Position numbers and translations under genes: made by a program. A model generated the notes under the pieces. It ran no database searches and was not told the origin of the DNA. It worked only from the letters and a program-made list of their open reading frames with translations. A DNA stretch of 64,000 bases from Argopecten irradians (Eukaryota > Mollusca > Bivalvia > Pectinida > Pectinidae): NCBI RefSeq assembly GCF_041381155.1, contig NC_091142.1, forward strand, positions 6,761,778 to 6,825,777. Reading direction: 5' to 3'. Shown here one piece after another: positions 10,901 to 22,899 of this stretch. Position 1 is the first letter of the stretch. Each line of letters opens with the position of its first letter.

Positions 10901-13080
10901 GACGCTGTTACGATTTACATCAGCAGCGGTTGATCATAACTTTAGTATATTCACTGACTCAAACATCTAATTAAAGCATTTGCATTTTCAAATATGTTTA
11001 TTTATTAACGTAACGTACCTTAGTTCGCGATCGGTTGGAGAAACCATGCTTCCTTACAACAATCGCCATTCATGAGTAGTCTCGTTCAACCATAGTCTTG
11101 TTGACTACGACAGACATGTGCGTATCAAGCGTCTCGTTGAACGAGACATAAAAGCATGCAAAGTCTGCGTGCAATGACTACCGCAAGTTTCGTACAGTAT
11201 GTAAGCTTAGGATACAAAAGATACTTGCTACGTTGTTTCATTGCTACTTGAATATGCATTAATTTCTGAAATGTTATCAAGCTATTCACTAGGGATGTCA
11301 CGGTTCATGTTTTTTCAGCTCGGTTCGGTTTCAACTTTTTTTGATCGGTTTTCGGTTTTTTCGGTTCGGTTCAGGCAAATCTCAATTACACTTTTAAAAG
11401 TCTATTTTCTATCAAAAGCAAGTTCTGCTTTAGATTTAAAGATGGTATATCACTTAAACAAATGGTTTTTTTTTCTTTATCAAGATTTCACTTCTAATTA
11501 AAAACATAATTTATTGCGCCCTGAAAAATAATCCACAGCACTACATGTATATCCTATATACATTGAAGTTCTAAAAGTGCATGCAGCAAAGAAATTCATT
11601 AATTATTCTATATCATTTTGTGTCTTAATTAGACATATAACACGATTAAATACCAATTTTTTGTTCAAATATTGAGTATCATTTATGATCTCTCAGCAGT
11701 GGAACATCTTTAAAAACATAATTGAACATTTTCTTATCTTTTTAACTCTTTCAGTACTATTGACACATTAATCAGTCACAGAGAGATATATGTCCTCGTA
11801 TCCTTTATGATACATTATTTCGTCACTAAAACTTTTCTCGTATCCTTCATGACGCATTATTATGTGATGATTGACATGTGAAAATCGTAAGTTTTACCGC
11901 ATATATTTTTTGTTATTAAACAATTAAAATCGATTTACAGCTTCGAAAATAATTACTTGTTGTTCGTTTTAAATGTAAAAAATTTACGTATTTATAAAAA
12001 AAAAAACGAAACGATATCTATTTGCCTATTCACATACATATGTGTGGGGTCAAACGGAGGTGCAAAATGTCATCTCCGCCTATTCGAATACTCCGGTTAT
12101 TTGCATATTTTCTTCTGGAAAATGACCTATGCAAATAAGCGGAATCCTCTGTATACCATATTCAATCCAATCAGCTTCCTGAGGGTCACTTAATTGAACC
12201 AAATATGGACGAGCCTTTCATAAAATCATTGCACAAAGTAAACCATAAATCATTTTGCAAAAGAAATCATTTATGTGTCTCATAGAATCACATTTTTTAA
12301 AGGGAGGCTAAAGTATAGGTCACATTGAAGTTTTAAAGTGCTGGCCTGTATGCCATGCCACCACATAGACCCATGACGTATGAAGGTCTTTGTATATACG
12401 ATAGAGAATGGATAAGATTTTTCTTTATTTAGGTCAAAATGTAGGTCAGTGACCTAATTTTTCTCAACAGCCAACATTATCACACATTGTCTAGTCTATG
12501 TGAATCCAAATATGAAGTTCCAAAGTCTTATATGCATGAAGATCAGGAGACAGAGACCACGCAAGCCTTTTCAATGACTGAGGTCAAAGTGTAGGTCACA
12601 CTACAGTGACCTGGTTTTTGGTATTCAACATGAGTCACATGTATAATAGAATATATGAAGTAATTTAGTTTTAAAGTGTTATAACTAAGGAGACTAAAAA
12701 AGTGAGATTTTTATTGTATAATATGACCATATAACATGTGGATAAATTACATGTGCTGCAATGATTTCATCATGCATACTCTAAATAAAAGTTTGGTTTA
12801 ATATGTAGAGTTTGACACACGACAAAAGCCCCGAGATGCTTTTTGTACATTGGTGCATAAATATGAAAGAGTCAATACCCTGAGTATGTAAACAACATCT
12901 ACACGTGTTGCCGTGTATATTTGATTGACTGGAGTTTACTACTGCAAGAAGTGAAGGTGACGTCCGCTGTAGTTGACTGAAGTTTTTCGCTGCTGTTTGC
13001 GTTAACTGCTTTGCTATGCGTGGTTTCCGAAGCAACGAACATGCCGTCCTCGTAAGTGATCGTGTAAAAATGCTTGCCAT
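7915..13080 (-). CDS. C1QBP: C1QBP / p32 (MAM33 family) mitochondrial matrix protein, complete
   Basis: Acidic doughnut-forming trimer of the mitochondrial matrix, involved in mitochondrial translation and also reported at other cell sites. Six exons on the minus strand: 13080-12879, 10428-10287, 9598-9523, 9201-9084, 8394-8306 and 8064-7915. All are GT-AG and total 777 nt, 258 residues (human about 282, also six exons). Exon 1 opens with MASIFTRSLTRTACSLLRKP, an Arg/Ser-rich, acid-free targeting peptide. The mature part has the family marks SSYLAEEI, VTVTFNLNN (human ITVTFNINN), PFNVEIKK and C-terminal YDKLMDLLDNRGI. An in-frame ATG 39 nt upstream (13119) gives a Lys-rich start; I prefer 13080 because the targeting peptide then begins cleanly. 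In human this gene is not next to KMT5A. Confidence 0.95.
8640..8790 (+). repeat. SINE body and tail (5' end missing)
   Basis: Plus-strand copy of the SINE whose fuller copy is at 38655-38905. It shows the central 'tctccggtttcctcccagtc' and 'aagatccctagtgcacttac' blocks, then the tail 'aaattaaataaagttt'. The tRNA-like head is absent. It lies in the C1QBP intron between 8394 and 9084. Confidence 0.65.
9421..9503. repeat. 90-bp hairpin repeat, copy 2
   Basis: Opposite orientation to copy 1 ('cccctgcaatttcacaatgg...tctaaatgtgtttt'). The right terminus is degraded. In a C1QBP intron, 20 bp from the donor at 9522. Confidence 0.65.
9769..9839 (-). repeat. tRNA-Thr-like sequence (tRNA pseudogene or SINE head)
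   Basis: Read on the minus strand it has a box A-like 'tagctcgatcggttg', an anticodon loop 'ctagtaa' (AGT) and box B 'gagttcgatccc', with a partly paired acceptor stem (tctct/agagg). The 5' acceptor strand does not pair fully, and no SINE body follows. I take it as a tRNA-derived relic rather than a working tRNA. It lies in a C1QBP intron. Confidence 0.55.
10141..10231. repeat. 90-bp hairpin repeat, copy 3
   Basis: Orientation as copy 1. Ends 'aactcattcatccctgaa' and 'cagggatgaatgag' share the same substitution on both arms, so pairing is kept. In a C1QBP intron, 56 bp from the exon at 10287. Confidence 0.75.
10563..12167. mobile_element. Insertion in C1QBP intron 1 flanked by a 14-bp direct repeat
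   Basis: 'tataccatattcaa' occurs at about 10564-10577 and again at 12153-12166. Just inside both copies are sequences built on 'cggttatttgcata' (10619 left, about 12103 right), and the right end inverts to 'cagaggattccgcttatttg'. This resembles an old DNA transposon or composite with inverted ends; the family is unknown to me. It has taken in a truncated MITE (11490-11715) and a 'tcggttcggttt'-rich stretch (11318-11370). No transposase frame is evident. Confidence 0.4.
11490..11715 (+). repeat. TTAA-MITE, truncated copy
   Basis: Right two-thirds of the family seen whole at 40741, 50338, 59394 and 62658. It runs from 'cttctaatta' through 'cctatatacattg' and 'acaccaatt'-like sequence to a terminal 'gtggaacatctttaa'. 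The left terminus is gone. Confidence 0.65.
12300..12700. repeat. Degenerate repeat with AGGTCA palindromes, C1QBP intron 1
   Basis: Loosely repeated text ('aggtcaaagtgtaggtcaca', 'gaagttttaaagt'). It contains AGGTCAGTGACCT (12443-12455, spacer of one base) and an AGGTCA...TGACCT pair eight bases apart (about 12594-12613). It is probably a decayed tandem-core element; no ends were found. Confidence 0.4.
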
Positions 13081-13200
13081 TTCTAACTTATGTGTCTTGA
13101 GATCTTTCTTCACTTGCAAGAGTTGTGTCCTTCGCCGGAAAGCATGAGTTATTGTACGCGCATGCTCAGTGATTTCATAAAGGGAAATTACTCTTTGTCT
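13081..13200 (-). promoter_or_regulatory. Presumed C1QBP promoter region
   Basis: Immediately upstream of the C1QBP start. It holds 'gtacgcgcatgctcag' (13154-13169), close to the NRF-1 consensus YGCGCAYGCGCR with one or two mismatches. NRF-1 drives many nuclear genes for mitochondrial proteins, which would suit C1QBP. Placement as a promoter is inferred from position only. Confidence 0.35.
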
Positions 13201-14530
13201 GCAGGTTGCATGCTATAAAACTGACGACACCAATAAATTAAGCATAGTCTAGTCTTGTCATTTTATTGTATAATTTCGTTTGTTCCTCCAATTTTCTGTT
13301 CTGTTTCAATTTTTTGTTACTGTTTTCTTTATTTGCTCAAAAAAATTACTTTAATTTGAAAACAAACAAACATAGAAAAGTAGACTTTTTTGCGTCAGAG
13401 CAATTTGTCAAACATGCCTGATGTTTTTCTTACAGTTTTGCCAGAAATTGGCAAACTTTGTAGCAGAAAAATACAGTCAAAACATATCACAAAACTTCAC
13501 CCAGATCATAAGTTTGTTTTCAAAATGATATGATTGTGTTGTAGTACCCATGTAAAAACTTTAAGAAATTTGGGTAAATTTAATTCAGGCAACGGCTAGA
13601 AGAAAGGCACTATTAAATAGTTAAACAGTATATTTATATACCGGTACATGTATTGAACACAACTTTATCGTAGCAAATTACACACAAGATCTCTCATTGC
13701 CAGTACCTATTGCCTTTTCTATGTTATTTATCCATGTAGCTTGAAAATTGCAATTGTAAATTAACTGTAACTGTATGACACACATATGTTTTGTTTTCTC
13801 ATAGCAAACTTATTCACACATGCTTTTTTTTAATGTATATCATATTTTGTGTTGTATTACATTGGCTGTGTTCTCCGCCATCTTGCACATATTTAATATG
13901 TTCCATGTGTATGTTTATGGTAATACTATATGCTGTTTGCATTCGGAATAAAATGAATCGAATTGAATAAGTCAAAATAGATCTACGCAAACTTATACGC
14001 AAACTTATTCGAAAACGTAATTTGGATTCGCAATAAAGTTAATTAAGTTATGAATATTAATATAACTGAACGAAGCGTAAAAAGTTATAATGTAAAACAC
14101 GTGTTTCACAAATACCATCTAAATCCTTATCTCATATTAATGAACAACTTATACATGTAGAAAACGTGGTATTAAAATCAGCCTTATAGTGGAAAACAGT
14201 CAGGGACTTTTTTATACCTAACGCTGAGGTATGTTATTTCTGGCGTTTTTTCGAAACGTTTGTTTGTTTAATGTTATTCGTCCGTGTCCAATCCAACGTT
14301 CATGCCACTAATGTCAACTATTGATATCGAAAAACAACCTAAATCTTCTTTTATACCTTCTTCTCTTCATATGTGAATGACTTGGATGAAACGACTAGAT
14401 CATCACCTTCATTAGCAACTTAAAAAATACATATCAAAGTCATTCTGATGAAAAAATATCCAGCCTATTACAATTTTAGTGGCAGAAATACAAATATTGT
14501 ACGTGAAGACACGTAAGTGAAGACATTTAT
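13201..14530. other. AT-rich intergenic stretch, nothing recognised
   Basis: No exon, tRNA or repeat family of this window could be identified. Short open frames here have no protein-like composition. Confidence 0.4.
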
Positions 14531-14534
14531 GTAG

Positions 14535-15355
14535 CCAGTCAAATTCCGATTTATTTCGTGTAAACGTCAACAACGGTTCACATTGTATCTGTGGTCATAA
14601 GTGTGAGAGTTCCTATCATTTTTTCTTCCAATGTGACAAGTATGTGTGAATGACAGAATTATTTCATTATTAGATAGTGAACAGTCGGGCAAGGATGGCT
14701 AAAGTCGGTAAAAATGGTGTGAATGTATCCAGTATAATTTCTTATGAAATAGAAAAATAAAATCTCTCGCCAAAATCTGTCTGCGTACGAAGAAATTAAT
14801 TTAAAGTATAGGAATCCTAAAATGTCCTCCCGGCTGACTATGTCCGTGGTTACATTTCCACGCAGCCTCGCTTTCAATGCTTTCAATTTTCCTTTACTTT
14901 AATGGTCAGATCTGGGAAACGTAAGCAGAACTTGGCCGTCGTATTAATATATGAGAACTTTTGGAAGGCCAATGTACGCATTTAGACTGGTTTTCTTTGC
15001 CCGACTATTCACTTTAAGAAACTTGAATGTTGATGTAAATTTGAAAGTTTTTACCATGTGGAAGTGAGCTTTATATATGCTCTACATATAAACCAAAGTT
15101 TTTTAAGACACATGCATCAATTTAGAAAGTCCAGCAAAAGATTTTGATTTTATAAAAAATGTAAATTTAGTATTTAATGTTATTTTAAATATTGTCTAGG
15201 TATATTGTCTCTATATTTCTACACTACTGTTTGTATGTTTACGAGAATAAAATCATTGTCATGTCTCGTCAGTGTATGTTAGGAGAAGGCTTTTACAAGT
15301 TGTAATAACTTTTGTCTTATCCCTTTGTCTTGTTTTAACAATAAAATATGTTTAA
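14535..15355 (+). mobile_element. Decayed non-LTR retrotransposon (LINE), C-terminal part and tail
   Basis: At 14581-14646 the frame reads HCICGHKCESSYHFFFQCDK, the Cys/His motif (CxCG...ES..HFFF.C) that closes ORF2 of jockey/CR1/L2-type LINEs. Untranslated sequence follows and ends at about 15340-15355 in 'caataaaatatgtttaaaaa', which looks like a polyadenylated 3' end. The rest of the reading frame is heavily decayed. Confidence 0.6.
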
Positions 15356-15539
15356 AAAAACAACACCTATGTACTGTAAACTGCAGATATCATAGTCTTA
15401 GATGTAAAAGACTTCATTTTAAGCACTGACTGTTCTAAAACGATTGGCACTGATCTTGTGACGACTAGATTTGATCTTGTTTGGCACAAATGTCTTCTCA
15501 TTAGACAATCTATAACTTTGGGTTTCGATATTTTTTACT

Positions 15540-15800
15540 TTCATAATTTAAAGATGATCTAATCCAACCAAAACAACGCTTTGTTATATTACAAACCGTA
15601 AAAAATCTCCAGAATATCTTATATTATTAACGTTGATGTTCCACAGGGCTCCATCCTTGGTCCTCTCTCAAGTTGTTTATTATATTCAATGAATAACGAA
15701 TTTCATTAATGATGTTGTACAGAAGAAACTAATTCTTTCATCAAACTACTTGAAGATCATACTTTTTATATGTAATATAAATTTTCCAAGAACAATTGCA
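15540..15800 (+). mobile_element. Decayed LINE reverse-transcriptase fragment
   Basis: At 15632-15667 the frame reads VDVPQGSILGPL, the signature VPQGSxLGPLLF block of LINE reverse transcriptases, followed by a decayed stretch similar to the next RT block. It is a separate fragment from the one ending at 15355, because the order of domains is reversed (C-terminus before RT). Confidence 0.65.
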
Positions 15801-16388
15801 TATATATCCTTTAATGGTATATGGTACGTACTATACTTAATATAAGTATAACTGTAAAATAGAAGTTTTACCGATTTGATCTAGACCCCTAAAACGTCTT
15901 AAAATGTAAGGGCACCCTGGAGGGTCGTAATTGATATGAAATGTAGCTAATTCTCAGACCTCTGTAGGTATGAAGATTTGCCTTAAGAACCTCTTTGGCG
16001 AGTTTTCTGTCTCGTTTCAACATTGATCAGGGATTTTTTTTGTTATCTAAAAACAAATTTCTGCTATTGGTAGCAATTTGCCATAGAAAACATGGGGCAA
16101 AAGAAGATTCCGTAGACTTCTATTATCAGTAAAAGGTTTTACACGCAAAATCTTTTTCGGGTAGTATGATAAAAATACTTCGAGAGCAATCACAACACAT
16201 ACTACCTTTGGTTTTGTAGAGTACATTTTATTCATACATAAACAAGCTAGAACATACTGAAACATATTAACTGTTTTATCTGTACTTATATCGAGTAACA
16301 GCTAAACTTAAAGAACAAAATTTTCTTCAAAAAATTACTTCTATGTGTTACTGGTGCTGTAAGATTTCATCTGGGTTAAACTATGTAA

Positions 16389-16476
16389 GCAACTTTCGTA
16401 TAAATCTTTTGTCATGTCGTTTTGTCATTAGAGCAACTTTCGTATAAATCTTTTGTCATGTCGTTTGTTCATTAGA
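16389..16476 (+). repeat. 44-bp perfect-like tandem duplication
   Basis: 'gcaactttcgtataaatctt' plus 24 bp occurs at 16389 and again at 16433, with a single-region difference at the end. Confidence 0.85.
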
Positions 16477-16479
16477 GTA

Positions 16480-18860
16480 GAAGTTTATTAATGTGATGAA
16501 CTAATTAACAATAAATAACATGTAAATGCATACATGTATGTAGTACAATAAAACCAATATGTGTTTAAGAGAACAGATAGGCCTATTCCATTTACATTTA
16601 CTTTTAGAGACAGATTTGCTAAAAGAGATAGGGACTTTTTTCCGTGTCATGCATCAGTCACATTATTTCTAAGAGTATGTATGAAATATTTACTGATTTT
16701 TTTTTGTTTTATTTTTTGGTACAAATTGAAAATACATAATATATTTTATTTTTTAAGTAGTATCTCATTTTCAAGAGTGTACCACTAATTTTCCATCTAG
16801 AAGCTATACTTATATCCCGAATGGATGAAATAATATTTTGGAATGTTAAAACAAGTCTATGTTAGCTTAACTAAAGTAAAAATACTTCATATTTACAAAT
16901 TCTAGTTTGTTACCTCATTTAACTTTTGTATCTAATTAGTCTGGAAATGACTGCGTTGACTAAGGTCGTAAACATTAAATATGCTGTACACAGATTCTAA
17001 AACATATTTCCAGTGAATTTTGGTAAAATCGAGAGGGAGTAGAGGGTTGGGGCCGGGGTGTTCTTATTTGTAGCGAAATATGGTACTTTGGTACATTCTT
17101 GCCCTGAATTGCCTACTAACAAAGATATATTTAGATACATAATAATTATGTACTTCTGAATAAACCAATATATATTATACATTTTTATAATATTTATATG
17201 ATTAAATAAATAATTATGTGTGTCTAAATAATATAAATTAAACTGATGACTATTTCCTACACCAATGTGTTTATACTGCTATTGATATACTGTAAATCAG
17301 CTATGTTACTATAACATATAATACATGATGCACTAGAAACTTAATTATTGAAAATGCTAATTAATTAACTATCTCAAAAATAATACTTAATGGTATATCT
17401 ATAGAAATACACTTCATTTCAAAATATTTTTATTAAATCATTAGATTTAATAGGGATTGGGCAGCAGGCTATGCCTATATAAGCCCTCTCCCTATAGAAA
17501 TACATAGATGATATACAATCATGTACATGTGTTACCTTTTCAATATAGAAAACCTAAATAAACTTAATCTGTCACTTTTAACTGCAATAAACAATTACCG
17601 ATTACACCAATTTCTACAGTGATTTCTTAAATGATATTAGCGAATTTTAGGACTTACTAAATCAATTACTTTCTTTTGACACTATAAAATGTAAATTACC
17701 ATCAACACAAGCGATTCTTTAGAGAAATGATGTCATTTCACACCATTTTTACAGTAAAATTTATTTAACCTATGACCTTTAATTTTGATATGTATTATAC
17801 AGTCATATGAATTTCAATACAGGATGACATACAATTGAATGTCGACTTATCAAATATATGGATATAATTACATGTACCCAGATTTGTATTAGATTTATAT
17901 TAAATGCTGTTTTTACAGCTCCTTGATACAAATGATGAGTCAAACCTGTCTAAAAAGACCATCCAAGGGTCTTTTATAGCCAGGTGGTCTTTATACACAG
18001 GATGAATTGTGTTGAAAAAGGCCATTTGGGACCCTAGAAATGGTCTTATTATGTAGGTGGTCTTTATACAGAGGTGGTCACTAACACAGGTTTCACAGCA
18101 TAATCAGCCAATCAAATACTTTAGTCCGATATAGTATTAAAAGTAGAGCAAATCTATTTACACGAATAATATAAGTTTTGAAAATCAGCCTGAACAACTC
18201 AATGTTTTTATGTAAGAGGGCAAAAAGATTAAGTTACCAGTTTAACACTGAAATGATATGTATACATTTAAGGTCCTTATATGTAGTTTTCAACTTCTTA
18301 AAATTGCTTCAGCTTACATTTTTCTGTGAATTAAATAGCTTTAGAAAACACTAGTTTAAAATTCATAGCTTTTAAGGCATTTTGACATTGGTCGCATATA
18401 TTTTCTGTTAGGTCCGAGTGGTTTTGTGTACTTAGAACATGTATATCATTTACAAAATTTAAATTAAGTTTTTTCCACATAAATCAAATTGTTCTTAAAA
18501 AAATTAAATTCTTAATAATCTCATTCTGAGAATTTCCCTCAACTTTTATATGGATCAATCATTTAGAATTTAGATATGTCAGCACTGTTTATATTTTTTT
18601 CATCGTATCTTCGATTTTTGAATTTATCTATTTTTAAATATGACAGATGAAGTTCGGTGAAATACCATAATGAAACATTATTTGCAACATAATAATCAAA
18701 AGTTAATAATTTCATATAGTAACATTTGTGTACAATTCCTTGATGGATGTGACCCTGTCCTGTATACTTCATTACATATAGAATGACAATCTACAATGTA
18801 TTCAAAATAAATGAATTAATGTATGTAAAGCATATACACATTTTCTGATGCATATCATTA
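16480..18860. other. AT-rich intergenic DNA
   Basis: No gene seen. The one structured part is about 17930-18105, where 'ggtggtctttata' occurs twice with flanking 'acctgtctaaaaagaccat' and 'ggtcactaacacaggtttc'. It looks like an imperfect fold-back repeat of a kind also hinted at near 22085-22125. Confidence 0.4.
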
Positions 18861-18863
18861 TTA

Positions 18864-19090
18864 GGCCAGAAAAAATGTCTGTTTAGGGTTACATTGGCAA
18901 AAAAAAATAGGGTCGGTAAGTTGAGATTTTGTTTTTGTCTTTCACTCTAAAGTAATGGCTGGAATGAGAGTCTGAGATTGAATTCCCGACTTTTAATACT
19001 TTTTTTTCATAAAAAAGTGGGGAAAAAACCAGGGTCGGGGTAAAAAATTAGTGTTGGTCGATTACCCTAAACAGACATTTTTTATGGGCC
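18864..19090. mobile_element. MITE with about 28-bp terminal inverted repeats
   Basis: The left end 'ggccagaaaaaatgtctgtt' plus 'tagggttac' is inverted at the right as 'gattaccctaaacagacatt' plus 'ttttatgggcc'. Flanks 'tta' and 'ttta' could be a short TA-rich target duplication. The 227-bp body is non-coding. Confidence 0.75.
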
Positions 19091-19749
19091 TTTATAACTA
19101 TTAAAATGAATGTATACACAACTTGGCACTAAGAGTTTTTTGCTATAGATGTATCGTTCCTTCCGTTCCTCACATTAAAGTATAGAACTTAAGCTTGTGG
19201 ATAGTTAAGTTATTTACAATATTATACTAAACAAGATATCTAACTTTCTGTTCTACTAAGCAGAATATTGGAGTTCATCTAATAACTTTTCCTTATCAGC
19301 TAGTTTTTCAACCTCAAAGTGACTTTTTCTCAAACTTTCATTTATTTTTTGTACACATAAGCTACACCGGATTATAAATCATATACTCAATTTCCAATAA
19401 GAAAAGTCAGACAAATCCACCGGAAAATAAAACTAACTATTTTTCAAGAAACACAGAACCTAAAGTAAATAAACATCAAGTTAATTGAAATTTTCATAAA
19501 TAAATAAGGAATGTGTAAATTGTTTTAATTTGCTTTATTATTCTAATATTCATTTAATATTAGTTTTAGCAATGCCAATTCATTTAATATATTTTTGCAA
19601 TGCCAATTCATTTAAATATATTTTTGCAATTTTTGCAATGCCAAGCACATTTCAAAACATTTCTTGTTTCTTGTTCTTTTATGGTATAATTAGATCATAG
19701 ATACACATGAGTGTAAATAGATACATCAAGAATTCAAATGTACTCCCTC

Positions 19750-19880
19750 TTTCCATATTTCAGAGTTATCTGCCCTTGCAGGAAGGTCATGTGTTTGGGA
19801 GCATATAGCATAATATTTTTCTGTGAAAACAATGTGCGTTTCGCTCACTTTCCCCAAAGGGAGATAACTATGTAATACAA
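19750..19880. repeat. Tcatatta-MITE, decayed copy
   Basis: Shortened relative of 20603-20773: 'cagagttatctgcccttgca' at the left and 'gggagataactatgtaata' at the right, with 'gtgtttgggagca' and 'gcgtttcgctcac' inside. Confidence 0.55.
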
Positions 19881-20602
19881 TGTATACAAATGTAGAAAAC
19901 ACCTTCTCTATATATATGACCTAGAAAAAGGTCAAATTGGGGCCAAAAAAGATATTCATGCTGTTGCAAATATGTTTTGTCAGTTTTTGAAACAAAATTA
20001 CCATGGTACATTACAGCAGATATATAATTATAGTTAATTGGCCCAAATAGGCGCAAGGCAGGGTTCTCCTCTAAATCCAGACTTTTAAAGTGTAGTTTAT
20101 ACCAGTTGTATACCTAATGTGTTGGTTAATAAATTAAATATGGATAAGTCGATATGCTATGAGAGGTATATGTCAGTGATCCTACAAGAATACATATCAT
20201 TACATAAAGCCTATATCATATACAACATAATATCATATTCATGATAAAATTATTTTCAATAAGAATAACTTTGTAATGAAAATGTACCGTATATATACAT
20301 ATCACCTTTTTCTGTGAAATATATAATGATAAAATTATTTCCACAAAAGAATGATTATAACAATGACAAAATTACTATACATATCACGTTCTTATAAATC
20401 AGATGTACCTTACATTGTACATCTGACGGACAACAATATGCATCGCCGTTTTTCCTATGCGCGTTATATAATCAAAAATCTTGAGACTATATACTTAGTT
20501 ATATAATGTCAATGGATCGTTTACTTATCACAACTATCATATCATGATCATAAAAGTTATATATCAGGTGATTTAAAATGAGCGTATGAATTATATTACA
20601 TA

Positions 20603-20773
20603 TTTGCATATTACAGAGTTACCTGCCCTTGCGGGTAGTTATTGATTGTGACGTCATGTGTTTGCGAGCGTAACGTCATACTTTAAAGAGAAAACGGCGT
20701 GAATTGCGCTCACAAAATAATGACATAACAATCGATACCTACCCGCAAGGGAGCTAACTCTGTAATATGCAAA
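20603..20773. mobile_element. Tcatatta-MITE with long inverted ends
   Basis: The left end 'tttgcatattacagagttac' plus 'ctgcccttgcgggta' is inverted at the right as 'tacccgcaagggagctaact' plus 'ctgtaatatgcaaa'. Between them are 'gacgtcatgtgtttgcgagc' and 'gcgctcacaaaataatgac'. A second, oppositely oriented good copy is at 28869-29057. Confidence 0.8.
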
Positions 20774-21293
20774 GACGGAAAACCATCATTCAAGCATAAA
20801 ATGTTCTTTTACTCTCTGAAAACGGAATATGTTGCAATGGTGGTCATGTAATGACTTATCCAATGGAATGTTCCCTGGTTTGATATTACCATAAACATGA
20901 TACCGTAATCGCAGTAACAAAGTCTACATTAATTTCTAAAGTCTCCATGACAAACATAATTACACATCCCAAAACCGTAATTATTGACCTCGGAGGTAAA
21001 TGGTACCATGTGGATATGAACTTTGCATATCAGCATAAATTTCATATCATCAATAGATATTTTGAGATTAACAAAAACTAAATAGCAGAATATCCGTAAT
21101 GAATTGATTTTGTGAATTTTACTTTGAAATAAAACAGAAATTTACAGAAAATGGTCTTCATCATATGTGTTGAACCTCATTTATATGATCTAGAAACTTG
21201 TTCCTTACATTTCAATTTATTAATGTGGATTGTACAATACCTCTCCACAAATGTTGTCAGACATGGAAAAGAGGTGAAATTATGGTACCGGGT

Positions 21294-21432
21294 TTCAATA
21301 TTACAGTTATCTGCCCTTGTGGCAAAGTTTGGGTTAGAAGCACATACGGGTATTTTCCATGGAAAATGACGCAAATATTTGCTCACAAAATAATGATGTC
21401 GCAATCGACACCTCTTGCAGTTATGAATAATT
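21294..21432. repeat. Tcatatta-MITE, decayed copy
   Basis: Shares 'cagttatctgcccttg', 'gctcacaaaataatgatgtc' and 'gcaatcgacacct' with the copy at 20603. The right terminus is degraded. Confidence 0.6.
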
Positions 21433-21546
21433 TTGAAACAAATGATAAAAGTCTGAATTAACCAAACTGTGTTGAGGAAAGGTCAATGTGTAATACAAAT
21501 GAATATTTTGATCAAAAGCCATATACATATATCTATAAATAGTTGT

Positions 21547-21639
21547 TAAATACTCATTTACCCCTGAAATTTCAAAATGGACTATTCCAAACTTTGGTAT
21601 AGAAGAGTCTAATTGTGTCTTCAGGGAGAATGGGTTAAG
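21547..21639. repeat. 90-bp hairpin repeat, copy 4
   Basis: Orientation as copy 2 ('cccctgaaatttcaaaatgg...'). The right arm is diverged ('cagggagaatgggttaa'). Confidence 0.7.
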
Positions 21640-22229
21640 TTTTAAAGGTAAAATGATAACAAGTGATGCAGGATTAAAATAAAATAATAACTGGCAACGC
21701 AAAAACTGGGAGAAAGCATCAAAAATATACAAATTCATATGTTCTAAAATGAACATCTTATCAAATAAAATCTCATACAATTCACAGTAAGTAAACAAAA
21801 TAAGTCAATGAATTGAAAGGGAAAGATGAAATAATGGACAGTTTACACATCATCCTCATGTAATTTCATAATTAACTGTTCCAACTTTGATGTGTCCATT
21901 TCAAGTTCTGGGGAAACGGAGAAAAACCCGCTTTTCTGGAAACATAATAAGCTCCTTCACTTTTTCCTAACTCAAAGCATACATTCAGTTTCCATGATAA
22001 AACATCTGGAATGCTGGACATTGTAAAGTTTTCCTGTGGCCATTTATACTGTATAAAAGATTCCATGCAGTGGCTGTTATAGACAGATATCCGTTTTATA
22101 AAGGTGTCTGCTAGGACAGGTTTGAGTGTATTTCATGTTTCTTCCATGGTTGTAAATGTTTGGGTACAAACTTTTGTGTTTTCTGGATTACAAAGGTTAC
22201 AAAAAGATAATCAAAAGTTGTATTCCTCA

Positions 22230-22735
22230 CAATGTCCAGAATACAAAAGTTTGACTGGATACAAAGTGTCCATGTTACAGAGGTTTTCCTGTAAACACAA
22301 TGTCCAGATTACACAGGTTTTACTTTACACAGTGTCCAAATTACAGAGGTTTTACTTTACACAGTGTCCAAATTACAGAGGTTTTACTTTACACAAAGTA
22401 TCCAGATTACACAGGTTTTACTTTACACAAAGTGCCCAGATTACACAGGTTTTACTTTACACAAAGTGTCCAGATTACACAGGTTTTACTTTACACAAAG
22501 TGTCCAGATTACAGAGGTTTTACTTTACACAAAGTGTCCAGATTACAGAGGTTTTACTTTACACAAAGTGTCCAGATTACAGAGGTTTTACTTTACACAA
22601 AGTGTCCAGATTACACAGGTTTTACTTTACACAAAGTGTCCAGATTACACAGGTTTTACTTTACAAAGTGTTCATATTACAAATGGTTCACTCTACACAG
22701 TGTTGAGTGTTCAGTTTACACAGGTTTTACCTAAC
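22230..22735 (+). repeat. 34-bp minisatellite, about 13 units
   Basis: Unit close to 'gtgtccagattacacaggtt' plus 'ttactttacacaaa'. Because 34 is not a multiple of three and the unit lacks stops, all three plus-strand frames stay open for 144-200 codons, giving a 34-residue peptide period (CPDYTGFTLHK...). I see no start context, splice signal or homology, so I treat these frames as repeat artefacts. Two unit types differ at 'acacagg' versus 'acagagg'. Confidence 0.9.
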
Positions 22736-22872
22736 AAAAAAATTCCAAATTACAAAGGGTTCATTGAACAATGTCAATACAGTATCTTGAAACAGTTTTC
22801 AACTCAACATGAACAAAATGAATTGTGGGTATAATGGATAGAAATTGGGTAAAAATATCGACTTGTACACAA

Positions 22873-22896
22873 TAACAACAACAACAACAACAACAA
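22873..22896 (+). repeat. (AAC)n microsatellite
   Basis: Eight uninterrupted AAC triplets. Confidence 0.95.
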
Positions 22897-22899
22897 ATA

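Noticed and set aside
22104-22834. Overlapping 144-200 codon frames with YFTQSVQITQVLL-type repeats
   Set aside because: All three frames are the same 34-bp unit shifted; no homology or gene signals.
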